The position numbers and the translations under genes were made by a program. Below, in pieces: positions 19,200-27,020 of a DNA stretch of 64,000 bases. This DNA is from Pleionea litopenaei (GTDB lineage: Bacteria > Pseudomonadota > Gammaproteobacteria > Enterobacterales > Kangiellaceae), in the NCBI RefSeq assembly GCF_031198435.1, contig NZ_CP133548.1, positions 2,886,001 through 2,950,000 on the forward strand. The letters are read 5' to 3'. Every line of letters begins with the position of its first letter. Positions within the stretch are counted from its first letter, which is position 1. A model generated the notes under the pieces. That model did not search any database, was not told the DNA's origin, and worked only from the letters and a program-made list of their open reading frames with translations.

Positions 19200-19592
19200 T
19201 TATACATGTTCGCGAATATAAGAATGTTCGTAACTGGTTATCTCATGATTGTGACCGAAAGGGTCATTAAAGTATAACGAGAATGAAACTTCATGATCAA
19301 CACACCTCGTTAACGACTCAAAATCTTCAAGACGCTTTTTCCAAAGCAGAAAATTTTCTCCATTTGTTTTAAAGGCAATGCTGGTGATTGATGAATAGTT
19401 TTCTCGTTCAAAAATTGCCAAGTTGATACGGTTATTCGTATCCGAAAGCGTTAAAGGGCCCGTTGAAGTTGTTCTATTTGACAAATGCTCGACGACTTTG
19501 AATCCTAATACTTTTTGATACCAGGCTTCCGCTAGAGCCTTATCGTTCACATAAATGTGTAAGTGATCGATTCCTATAAGTTCAGGTAACAT
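19200..19592 (-). CDS. VOC-family (glyoxalase/bleomycin-resistance fold) protein
   Basis: The 130-aa protein has the paired beta-alpha-beta-beta-beta modules of the VOC family: GIDHLHIYVNDKALAEAWYQKVLGF (outline) at the start and the C-terminal FNDPFGHNHEITSYE, whose His and Glu are typical metal ligands. It may act on a reactive or toxic compound. The start is preceded by AAGGAAAA overlapping the stop of a 48-aa ORF, and both lie downstream of a promoter with a perfect SoxR box, so redox-stress induction by SoxR is likely. Confidence 0.82.
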   Translation of the reverse strand: MLPELIGIDHLHIYVNDKALAEAWYQKVLGFKVVEHLSNRTTSTGPLTLSDTNNRINLAIFERENYSSITSIAFKTNGENFLLWKKRLEDFESLTRCVDHEVSFSLYFNDPFGHNHEITSYEHSYIREHV

Positions 19593-19601
19593 ATATTTTC
19601 C

Positions 19602-19748
19602 TTATTTGTTGGCCATTGCTTGATTAAACACACGATAGGTTTCTCTTAAGAACTGAATTCGTTTGAATTTTAGTCGTTGCTGCGTCTCGCTAGTTTTCTC
19701 TGCGTGAATCGCTTTTTCTGATGGAGCGATTGAGGTTAGGGTCGACAT
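19602..19748 (-). CDS. 48-aa small basic protein in the SoxR-controlled transcript
   Basis: A 48-codon ORF starts at the ATG at 19748 with a strong ribosome-binding site (AGAGGAGA, 6-7 bp upstream). It reads MSTLTSIAPSEKAIHAEKTS and continues with a Lys/Arg-rich helical stretch to the stop at 19602, 9 bp before the VOC gene. There is no signal peptide or Cys. Position directly after the SoxR-box promoter and the good ribosome-binding site make it a real gene. No known family recognised; a small redox-stress protein is inferred from context only. Confidence 0.72.
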   Translation of the reverse strand: MSTLTSIAPSEKAIHAEKTSETQQRLKFKRIQFLRETYRVFNQAMANK

Positions 19749-19794
19749 AGATTTATCTCCTCTATTAACGGCGTGAATGTTTAACGGTAGAATT

Positions 19795-19826
19795 AGTCTA
19801 ATACCTCAAGTTAACTTGAGGTCAAG
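19795..19826 (-). promoter_or_regulatory. SoxR box within a 19-bp-spaced promoter
   Basis: CCTCAAGTTAACTTGAGG at 19804-19821 is a perfect 18-bp palindrome identical in form to the SoxR operator. On the minus strand it sits between a -35 TTGACC (about 19820-19825) and a -10 TAGACT (about 19795-19800) with a 19-bp spacer, the overlong spacing that MerR-family activators correct. The promoter drives the 48-aa ORF and the VOC gene. The plus-strand soxR gene starts 60 bp away, so SoxR may also control itself. Confidence 0.88.
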
Positions 19827-19881
19827 GTTTTTTTAAGTAGTCTTATTCAATCGCATGTAGGTAAAAGAGAGGGGTGATTTA

Positions 19882-20337
19882 ATGGTTATGTGGCGCATAG
19901 GAGAAGTCGCTCGAAGGGCTGGTGTAGCCGTTTCTACTCTGCATTACTATGAAGAGCAAGGGTTGATAGAAAGCTCAAGAAATGTCGGTAATCAAAGGCA
20001 ATATGCTAGCAGTGTATTACGTCGCATTGGTGTTATAAAAAGTGCTCAACGCTTGGGCATCTCGTTAAAATCGATCAAACAAGCTTTCGCTAATCTTCCA
20101 AATCAACGAACTCCTACTACAGCAGACTGGAAAAAATTATCAAAGCAGTGGCGAGCTGAACTTGAACAAAAGATTCAACAGCTAACCGCTCTCAGAGATC
20201 AACTTGATGGATGCATCGGTTGCGGTTGCTTATCGTTAAAGAAATGCAAATTGCGTAATCCTAACGATGAGTTGGGAGAAAAGGGTTCTGGCGCGGTATT
20301 GCTTGAAGTGCCTAATTTAGGCAATGAGTCCGATTAA
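19882..20337 (+). CDS. soxR: Redox-sensing MerR-family activator SoxR
   Basis: SoxR is a [2Fe-2S] transcription activator that responds to redox-cycling compounds. The 151-aa protein has the MerR winged helix (residues 4-70: WRIGEVARRAGVAVSTLHYYE), a dimerisation helix, and the diagnostic cluster ligands C111, C114, C116 and C122 in the spacing C-x2-C-x-C-x5-C. A good ribosome-binding site (AGAGAGGGGTGA) precedes the start at 19882; ATG at 19888 is an alternative. A perfect SoxR box lies upstream. No soxS is seen, so SoxR probably activates its targets directly, as in most non-enterics. Confidence 0.95.
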   Translation: MVMWRIGEVARRAGVAVSTLHYYEEQGLIESSRNVGNQRQYASSVLRRIGVIKSAQRLGISLKSIKQAFANLPNQRTPTTADWKKLSKQWRAELEQKIQQLTALRDQLDGCIGCGCLSLKKCKLRNPNDELGEKGSGAVLLEVPNLGNESD

Positions 20338-20366
20338 GACGCTTGCTGCCAGTTCGATCGTTCTCG

Positions 20367-23300
20367 TTACTCCGACCGTTGGAGCCTTGTTGATAAAGGC
20401 TCTAAGAGTTGTTGCCAATTTTGCTCATTTAATTGGGAGATACTCGTGAGGCTATCGGCATACAGCTGATCAGAAAGTGCGGACTTGCTTTTCTGTAACG
20501 TTTGAATTCGTTCTTCTACTGTTCCGCGCGTAATGAGTTTGTATACAAACACACTTTTGTTTTGACCAATTCGATAAGCCCGATCGCTGGCCTGAGACTC
20601 TGCTGCTGGATTCCACCAAGGATCAAAGTGAATGACGGTATCTGCCGCCGTCAGGTTTAGACCAGCACCGCCAGCCTTTAAACTGATAAGAAAAATAGGG
20701 ATTTTTGCAGTCTGAAATTTTTCTACGATATCCCCCCGGTTTTTGCTTTGTCCGGTCAAGGTTAAATAGTCGATATTTAATTCATGGAGTTTTTTTGCAA
20801 TGATATCTAGCATCTTTCTAAAAGATGAAAATAAAAGTATTTTTCGACCTTCTTCGATCATTTCTGGTAAAACTTGTAGTAACCACTCTAATTTAACCGA
20901 ATCTTCTATCGCCTGCGCCGAGGGCCAATCGATCAGTTGAGGATGACAGCATATCTGACGAAGACGTAGTAGAGCATTACTAATTAAAATTTGGTTTTTA
21001 TTATTACTCTGTGCATGAACCGCTTTTTGAATTTCTTCTGTCATTGCAAGTCTTACCGCTTCATAAAAATCTGCTTGAGACTCTGTAAGTTCAAAGCTTC
21101 GTTCAATTTCAACTTTCTCAGGAAGTTCCTTCGCAACCGCCTGCTTTGTTCTTCTCAAAATGAAAGGCGAAACTCGGTTGATTAACGATTTGTAAACTAA
21201 ATTATCTTGTTCGCGCTCTATCGGTTGACGAAACATCTGTGTAAATACTTTTTCGCTGGCTAAATACCCGGGCATTAAAAAGTTGAATAAGCTCCACAGT
21301 TCACCTAGATGATTTTCTATTGGGGTTCCTGTCAAGCAGGCGCGGAATTTTCCGTTTAATTTAAAACAACATCGAGCAACTTTAGTCTTTGCATTTTTTA
21401 TTGCTTGCGCTTCATCTAAGAAGATATGTTCAAACGATATTTCCGTAAGCGTTTCTATATCTCTTTGTAAAACACCATAACTTGTAATAATAAGATCGTA
21501 TTCTAATAAATCATTGAGTGATTCATGCCGTTGAGATCCGTAGTAGATATACACTGAAAGATCGGGTGTAAACTTATGAGCTTCACTTAACCAGTTGCTT
21601 AATAAGCTTGTTGGAGCGACCACCAATGATGGTGAATGAGATTTACACGATTGAACAAAAGCGAGAGTCTGTAACGTTTTACCAAGTCCCATATCGTCGG
21701 CTAAAATACCCCCAAGTTGATTTTCTTTCAAAAAGGTAAGCCACTGTATACCTTCTACCTGATATTCACGCAGCGTCGCATTCAGCTTGAAGTCATGGTT
21801 TGTTTTAACGGCATTCAGTGATATATCGTTTAAGTGAGTAAACGCGTCTTTAGTGTAGATTATATCTTTCCAATCCTGTTTTTCTGATTGCTCGATAACT
21901 TGTCCAACGCGAGTTAATTGATGCGTATTTAAACTGAGTTGTCCGTCTTTCGTTAACGGATTTCTTTCAAATAACTCCATCAAAGTCGATACGATAGCTT
22001 TTAGTCGTTCAGCTGGGAGTTGAATAAATTGACCATCGGAGAGTGGCAAGGTTAAATCTTGAAGTTGATTTAGCTGCGAAATGTTAATGGTCTTATTTTT
22101 AATGGCATCTACGAGAGCAGGGAGAATATTAAAGCGCTGGTTATTTACCTTAACTCCAAGAGATAGATTAAACCACTGATCGTCTTCTGATACCTCAAGA
22201 GACCATTGCTGCACAGGTTGGCTGTTAAGCGAAAAGTTAGAATCAATCGAAAGATGCCATCCTAGCTGTGTCAGCCCATGTAGCCATACAAGATTTGAAC
22301 TCAAAGGGCCTTCGATGGCTCTGTCTGCTAAGTCAAAGTGTTCGCTGTAGGGAAATTCAAAAGTTTGGAACACGGTAGTAATGTGTTGTAGCTGTTTAAG
22401 AAATCCTGCTACGACAGAGTGAATCTGTGAAAACTCATGAAATTTATCGATATCACCGAAACTGTATTCGCGATTGCTCTGGTCTTTGAAATAAACTTTT
22501 GCGGCATTAATAATTCGACTTTTATCACCTGCATAATCAAGCTCAATGTACTTGCTGATTAACTTTATACAGGGTGTTATTGGAAGAACTGGAAAGGGTT
22601 TTCGGTCGTCACTTTTTTCAACTTTAATGATTCGATTATGCGAAACATCTAACTGGAAGGAGTGGGTAATTGATTCGGTTAATCCCTCCGAAGCTAATTC
22701 TTGGAATCCTTCACTTAGCACTTGGAATCTTAGCGGAGGTCGTGAGCAAGCTTTCCAAAAAACTCGACGTGAATTAAATAATGTGTTCAAAATACGTTCA
22801 AGTTTTTTGTCGTCTAGATGAGTTAAGTTAAACCTACCCTCAATGTCCTCTTCTCGACGATTTTTAGTAAAACTGACTAGCAACTGCTGATCCAATAAGG
22901 TGATAAATTTAGGGAGTTTTTTAATTGACAGGTTAGCGTAATCGAGTTTTTCTTTTAATTGGTAGCGATTGTCTTGCGTTAAGTAGGCTTTGTAACATTG
23001 AACAAAAAAGCCATGGTTTAATTCATCACGTTTGAGAAGATATACGACTCGATGACGCGCCATATTTGGGTAAGGCTCGAACCAATTTTGTCTAAGTTGT
23101 TGTTGTATCGAACGCCAAAGTTGCTTGTCATCAAAATGCTCTTTAACTTGATAAGCAATAACATCGATTCGTTGTTTACTCTCTATGCTAATCGCTGCGA
23201 GATGGGCACATCGTTCGGCTCCACAGGAACACAAAAATCCATCGTCAATCAATGGCCAGCTGATGGTGCAACTGATTCGCCCTTTTGATGAGTTCTCAGT

Positions 23301-23501
23301 TTGAGCTAGTTCTGCGGTAATTTGTTGCCTCGCTTGATCATAATGCCAATCAATCATTATGCTGTGCTGCAAAAGTTTAAAGCCTTCGAACAACTGCGAA
23401 TCAGTAAAAAAATGATTCAAATGATCGAGCGGACCTTTGAAAGAAAGTGGCTTAAACATCATAGAGTTAACAGCATAAAATTTATATAAGCTGACAATCA
23501 T
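20367..23501 (-). CDS. SNF2-family helicase with SWIM zinc finger
   Basis: The roughly 1040-aa ATPase has an N-terminal SWIM-type zinc finger (CSCGAERCAHLAA, about residues 92-104). A bacterial SNF2-associated middle domain follows, then the SNF2 motor: Walker A LADDMGLGKTLQTLAF, Walker B FLDEAQAIKN, motif III LTGTPIENHL, and the helicase C motifs KAGGAGLNLTAADTVIHFDPWWNPAAE and ASDRAYRIGQ (outline). Such proteins remodel DNA- or RNA-polymerase complexes; the specific role here is unknown. Start choice is uncertain: ATG at 23501, or the double ATG at 23462/23459, none with a strong ribosome-binding site. It is divergent from dctP. Confidence 0.88.
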   Translation of the reverse strand: MIVSLYKFYAVNSMMFKPLSFKGPLDHLNHFFTDSQLFEGFKLLQHSIMIDWHYDQARQQITAELAQTENSSKGRISCTISWPLIDDGFLCSCGAERCAHLAAISIESKQRIDVIAYQVKEHFDDKQLWRSIQQQLRQNWFEPYPNMARHRVVYLLKRDELNHGFFVQCYKAYLTQDNRYQLKEKLDYANLSIKKLPKFITLLDQQLLVSFTKNRREEDIEGRFNLTHLDDKKLERILNTLFNSRRVFWKACSRPPLRFQVLSEGFQELASEGLTESITHSFQLDVSHNRIIKVEKSDDRKPFPVLPITPCIKLISKYIELDYAGDKSRIINAAKVYFKDQSNREYSFGDIDKFHEFSQIHSVVAGFLKQLQHITTVFQTFEFPYSEHFDLADRAIEGPLSSNLVWLHGLTQLGWHLSIDSNFSLNSQPVQQWSLEVSEDDQWFNLSLGVKVNNQRFNILPALVDAIKNKTINISQLNQLQDLTLPLSDGQFIQLPAERLKAIVSTLMELFERNPLTKDGQLSLNTHQLTRVGQVIEQSEKQDWKDIIYTKDAFTHLNDISLNAVKTNHDFKLNATLREYQVEGIQWLTFLKENQLGGILADDMGLGKTLQTLAFVQSCKSHSPSLVVAPTSLLSNWLSEAHKFTPDLSVYIYYGSQRHESLNDLLEYDLIITSYGVLQRDIETLTEISFEHIFLDEAQAIKNAKTKVARCCFKLNGKFRACLTGTPIENHLGELWSLFNFLMPGYLASEKVFTQMFRQPIEREQDNLVYKSLINRVSPFILRRTKQAVAKELPEKVEIERSFELTESQADFYEAVRLAMTEEIQKAVHAQSNNKNQILISNALLRLRQICCHPQLIDWPSAQAIEDSVKLEWLLQVLPEMIEEGRKILLFSSFRKMLDIIAKKLHELNIDYLTLTGQSKNRGDIVEKFQTAKIPIFLISLKAGGAGLNLTAADTVIHFDPWWNPAAESQASDRAYRIGQNKSVFVYKLITRGTVEERIQTLQKSKSALSDQLYADSLTSISQLNEQNWQQLLEPLSTRLQRSE

Positions 23502-23597
23502 AACAAATTCGTTAGTGCTTCGAGAAGCGTTAACGTTGCATGGTAGCGATTTAGCAGGAATAATTCCGATACTCAGTGATTAACCAAGGAAAACATA

Positions 23598-24704
23598 ATG
23601 AAAAGAAGAGCCTTTGTCGGCGCATTGGGACTGGGAGCGGCTGCGACCTTAGCCGGTTGTCGTTCGGAACAATCAGAGTGTTCTGAAAGCAGTTCTGAAA
23701 AAGTATCCAATAATAAAGTGATTCAATGGACAATGGTCACCACTTGGCCAAAGAATTTTCAGGGATTAGGTGAAGGCGCTGAATATCTAGCAAAAACCAT
23801 TAATCAATTGAGCGGTGGTCGAATGAATGTCACCGTTATGGGCGCGGGTGATTTGGTTCCGGCGTTGCAAGTTTTTGATACGGTCGCTTCCGGAACCGCT
23901 CAAATGGGCCATGGCGCTTCTTATTATTGGAAAGGAAAACTGCCAGTCGCACCTATTTTTTCGGCGGTGCCTTTTGGTTTAAATGCGCAAGAGATGAATG
24001 GCTGGCTTTATCATGGCGGGGGTTTAGAGTTATGGCAAGAGCTGTATGCTCCGCTGGGTTTAATTCCAATGCCTGCAGGAAACTCGGGCGTTCAAATGGC
24101 AGGATGGTTCAATAAAGAGATCAATAGCCTTGACGATATTCAAGGTCTTAAGATGCGAATTCCTGGCCTAGGAGGAGAGGTGTTTAAGCGTGCCGGGGGA
24201 ACACCTGAGTTAATTCCTGGCGCTGAGCTGTTCGCTGCGCTCGAACGGGGACGAATTGATGCAACTGAGTGGGTCGGTCCTTACAACGATTTAGCCTTTG
24301 GTTTACACAAAGCGGCTAAGTATTATTATTACCCTGGATGGCATGAACCGGGCACTACCTTGGAAGCCATCATCAACCAACAAGCGTTTGCAAAACTTCC
24401 TTCTGACTTACAGGCAATTGTGAAAATGGCCTGTACGGTTGCTAATTACGACACGCTTTCTTTCTTCACTCGAAAAAATAATGAGGCGTTGACTGAACTT
24501 ACCGATAAGCACCAAGTTCAATTGAAGAAGTTACCAGATGATGTACTTAATCGATTTGAGGCTCTTTCAGAGGAAGTGGTTCAAGAGTTAGCTGTCACCG
24601 ATGAGTTTGCTCGTAAAGTTTATGAATCTTACAGCACTTATAAAAAGCAGGTTTACTCGTGGCATCGAGTTTCTGAACAAGCATTTTATGATTTACGTCG
24701 ATAA
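23598..24704 (+). CDS. dctP: TRAP transporter solute-binding protein, DctP family (TakP-like)
   Basis: The 368-aa protein binds a carboxylate in the periplasm and delivers it to a DctQM permease. The N-terminus KRRAFVGALGLGAAATLAGC combines a possible twin-Arg motif with a lipobox, so it may be a lipoprotein exported by Tat. Body motifs such as YYWKGKLPVAPIFSAVPFG, LKMRIPGLGGEVFKRAGG and DATEWVGPYNDLAFG resemble the 2-oxoacid-binding TakP group. A good ribosome-binding site (AAGGAAAA) precedes the ATG. Unusually, the permease genes are on the opposite strand, convergent, behind a shared terminator. Ligand is inferred only from similarity. Confidence 0.88.
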   Translation: MKRRAFVGALGLGAAATLAGCRSEQSECSESSSEKVSNNKVIQWTMVTTWPKNFQGLGEGAEYLAKTINQLSGGRMNVTVMGAGDLVPALQVFDTVASGTAQMGHGASYYWKGKLPVAPIFSAVPFGLNAQEMNGWLYHGGGLELWQELYAPLGLIPMPAGNSGVQMAGWFNKEINSLDDIQGLKMRIPGLGGEVFKRAGGTPELIPGAELFAALERGRIDATEWVGPYNDLAFGLHKAAKYYYYPGWHEPGTTLEAIINQQAFAKLPSDLQAIVKMACTVANYDTLSFFTRKNNEALTELTDKHQVQLKKLPDDVLNRFEALSEEVVQELAVTDEFARKVYESYSTYKKQVYSWHRVSEQAFYDLRR

Positions 24705-24726
24705 TCGTTCAGTCTAACTCAAGAGC

Positions 24727-24752
24727 AAAAAGGCCGTAATTACGGCCTTTTT
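24727..24752. terminator. Bidirectional rho-independent terminator
   Basis: A perfect palindrome with arms AGGCCGTAA and TTACGGCCT (24731-24748) is flanked by A-run and T-run, so it can terminate both dctP (plus) and dctM (minus). Confidence 0.92.
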
Positions 24753-24759
24753 AATACTA

Positions 24760-26106
24760 CTACTCGCTTAAGAATTCTGGCAGCCAGGTCGCTAGCTCGG
24801 GGAAAATTCCGAGAAGGATCAGTAGACCTAGTTGAATAAAAATAAATGGAACTGCGCCGCGATAGATATTTCTCGTGGTGACTGTATCGGGTGTCACTCC
24901 TCGCAGGTAGAACAGAGCGAAACCGAAAGGTGGCGTCAAAAATGATGTTTGCAAATTAAGCGCAATCATTATACCTAACCAAATTGGATCGACTCCCATG
25001 GCTAATAAAACAGGAGCGACAATTGGCACCACGACATAAATGATCTCTATGAAGTCGAGAATGAATCCTAGTAAAAACATGACTAACATAACAACAATGA
25101 TCGCTCCGACGACGCCTCCTGGCATTTCTGACAGTAGCCCATGTACTTGAGCGTCACCACCTAAGGCTCGAAAGACCAAACTGAAAATCGAAGCTCCGAT
25201 CAATATCATGAATACCATTGAGGAAGTCTTAGTGGTTGAAAGCATCACATCTTTTAATCGGGCATAATCAAATTCGCGCTGGTAAATGGCCAGCAATGTG
25301 GCTCCGGCAGCACCAATGGCAGCGGCCTCGGTTGGTGTCGCGATTCCAGTAAGAATGGATCCGAGCACCAAGAATATTAAGCTGAGCGGAAGTAATAAAC
25401 TTCGTATCAACTCACCCATTTTTATTGCTGGTAGATCATGATTCGATGGCGCTAATGCTGGATTAATGGTTACACGAGTGACGACATAAACCATATAAGC
25501 AGCAACCAGAAGTAAGCCAGGAATCAGTGCGCCGATAAATAAATCACCCACATTAATAGGATCGCCACCATAGGAACTTCGATGCGCCGATGCGATGGAT
25601 TCGCCTAACAGTATCAGTACGATGGATGGGGGAATAATTTGCCCCAAGGTTCCGGATGCACAGATGGTTCCGGTCGATAATGCCTGATCATAACCACGCT
25701 TTAACATAACGGGTAACGATAACATACCCATAGTTACGACGGTTGCGCCGACGATGCCAGTGCTCGCCGCGAGCAACATACCGACGATAATAACCGATAA
25801 CGCTAAACCGCCCCTTAGGCCACCAAATAGACGAGTCATAGCATCGAGTAAATTTTCAGCAATTTTAGCCCGTTCAAGCATTACACCCATAAATACAAAT
25901 AACGGCACCGCAACTAAAACTTGGTTATTCATAACACCAAAAATGCGCTGTGCAGAGGCGTTTAGCATTGAAGGGTTGAGCCATCCCATCGCAACACTGA
26001 CACCAGCAAATAACAAGGCGCTGCCGCCAAGTGTGAAGGCGACTGAGTAACCAGCCATTAAAGCAAAGCAAACAAACGCGAACATCACAAACGGTAACCA
26101 TTCCAT
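24760..26106 (-). CDS. dctM: TRAP transporter large permease subunit, DctM
   Basis: The 448-aa integral membrane protein has about 12-13 hydrophobic helices. DctM family motifs include GMLLAASTGIVGATVVTMG, CASGTLGQIIPPSIVLILLG and ATPTEAAAIGAAGA. It is the Na+-coupled transport subunit that works with DctQ and the DctP-type binding protein. Its ATG overlaps the dctQ stop by one base, so the two are coupled. It is convergent with dctP across a bidirectional terminator. Confidence 0.94.
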   Translation of the reverse strand: MEWLPFVMFAFVCFALMAGYSVAFTLGGSALLFAGVSVAMGWLNPSMLNASAQRIFGVMNNQVLVAVPLFVFMGVMLERAKIAENLLDAMTRLFGGLRGGLALSVIIVGMLLAASTGIVGATVVTMGMLSLPVMLKRGYDQALSTGTICASGTLGQIIPPSIVLILLGESIASAHRSSYGGDPINVGDLFIGALIPGLLLVAAYMVYVVTRVTINPALAPSNHDLPAIKMGELIRSLLLPLSLIFLVLGSILTGIATPTEAAAIGAAGATLLAIYQREFDYARLKDVMLSTTKTSSMVFMILIGASIFSLVFRALGGDAQVHGLLSEMPGGVVGAIIVVMLVMFLLGFILDFIEIIYVVVPIVAPVLLAMGVDPIWLGIMIALNLQTSFLTPPFGFALFYLRGVTPDTVTTRNIYRGAVPFIFIQLGLLILLGIFPELATWLPEFLSE

Positions 26107-26636
26107 TACAGAGGCACCTCCGTGTTAGTGTGGTTGCTAGAATGTCGCCACTGATCGATGTTGCGCAGAATTTGATTGAGACCCTCAATCATTATTAAAA
26201 CTGGCATCACCCAAATAAGAGTTTTCAATAAGAAAACCCCTGGCAAGCCACCGGCTTCTGCAGAGCCCTCGCTGAGACGCCAACTCAGTTCGACGAAACT
26301 GATGCTGCTGTATAAAATGAAGCCACACATCGGAAATAAAAACAGTAAGGTTCCCAAAATATCAACGATGGCTTGCGTTCGAGGGGAGAACTTAGAGTAG
26401 AAAATATCGACGCGAACGTGTTCATTTCGCTGCAAAGTATACGCTGCTCCAAGCATAAACACGGCTGCATGTAGCCAAGTGACACTCTCTTGAAGGGCAA
26501 TAAAGTTGATGTTGAAAAGCTGACTCATTAGGGTGCTGGTAAACATCACGGCGACCATGGCTATGGTCAGAAATGACACGCCGTGGCCGCAACCCACAGC
26601 AATTGAAGCTAAGCCTCGGCGAAACAGTAACCACAT
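26106..26636 (-). CDS. dctQ: TRAP transporter small permease subunit, DctQ
   Basis: The protein has four membrane helices and the DctQ-type VTWLHAAVFMLGAAYTLQRNEHVRVDIFY (outline) in its middle. The open frame extends to a GTG at 26678. I prefer the ATG at 26636 (176 aa), because it begins MWLLFRRGL just before the first helix and has AGGGAAA 10 nt upstream. It forms the permease with DctM (1-bp overlap). Confidence 0.85.
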   Translation of the reverse strand: MWLLFRRGLASIAVGCGHGVSFLTIAMVAVMFTSTLMSQLFNINFIALQESVTWLHAAVFMLGAAYTLQRNEHVRVDIFYSKFSPRTQAIVDILGTLLFLFPMCGFILYSSISFVELSWRLSEGSAEAGGLPGVFLLKTLIWVMPVLIMIEGLNQILRNIDQWRHSSNHTNTEVPL

Positions 26637-27020
26637 GGAATAGATTTCCCTGACAGTGTTATAAACAAAGATATCCACAGCTTTAAAAAACCTTCATGAT
26701 TTTTGGCTAGATTGCATAACTCTGTGGATAAAATTTATAACTTATTGTTTTTTATAGTTTAAATTAAATTTTAAGATCCGCGCTACTCTACCGCAAAACG
26801 GCGACTTTGTGAATTATTTAAGAACTGGAGATACCAGCTCAAAAGTTATTCACATTTATGCATAAATAATAATGCTCATAAAATTAATGAGTTAGAGATT
26901 TAACCTCATAGTTTACTTGAGATAATGCACGTATCATCTTATATCTCAAATCGATATTGACTCGCAACTGCCTGCTAAACAGGTACAATGTGCGAAAAAA
27001 TTGCAAAGGTATTTCTTCTT
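26637..27020. promoter_or_regulatory. AT-rich divergent spacer with DnaA-box-like sequences
   Basis: This region between dctQ and polA has no supported gene. It is strongly AT-rich and contains a perfect consensus DnaA box TTATCCACA on the minus strand (26723-26731), a variant TTATTCACA on the plus strand (26846-26854), a one-mismatch form TAATTCACA on the minus strand (26808-26816) and a related TATCCACAG (26672-26680). TACAAT at 26984-26989 could be the polA -10. It may regulate polA by DnaA or titrate DnaA. I see no 13-mer array typical of oriC. Confidence 0.5.

Noticed and set aside
26988-27020. Upstream ATG extension of polA
   Set aside because: The extra 11 residues are not family-like, and the ATG overlaps a likely -10 TACAAT; the ATG at 27021 gives the normal Pol I N-terminus.
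26637-27020. Chromosomal replication origin oriC
   Set aside because: DnaA-box-like sites are present, but there is no clear unwinding-repeat array and no dnaA, dnaN, gidA or rpmH neighbour.
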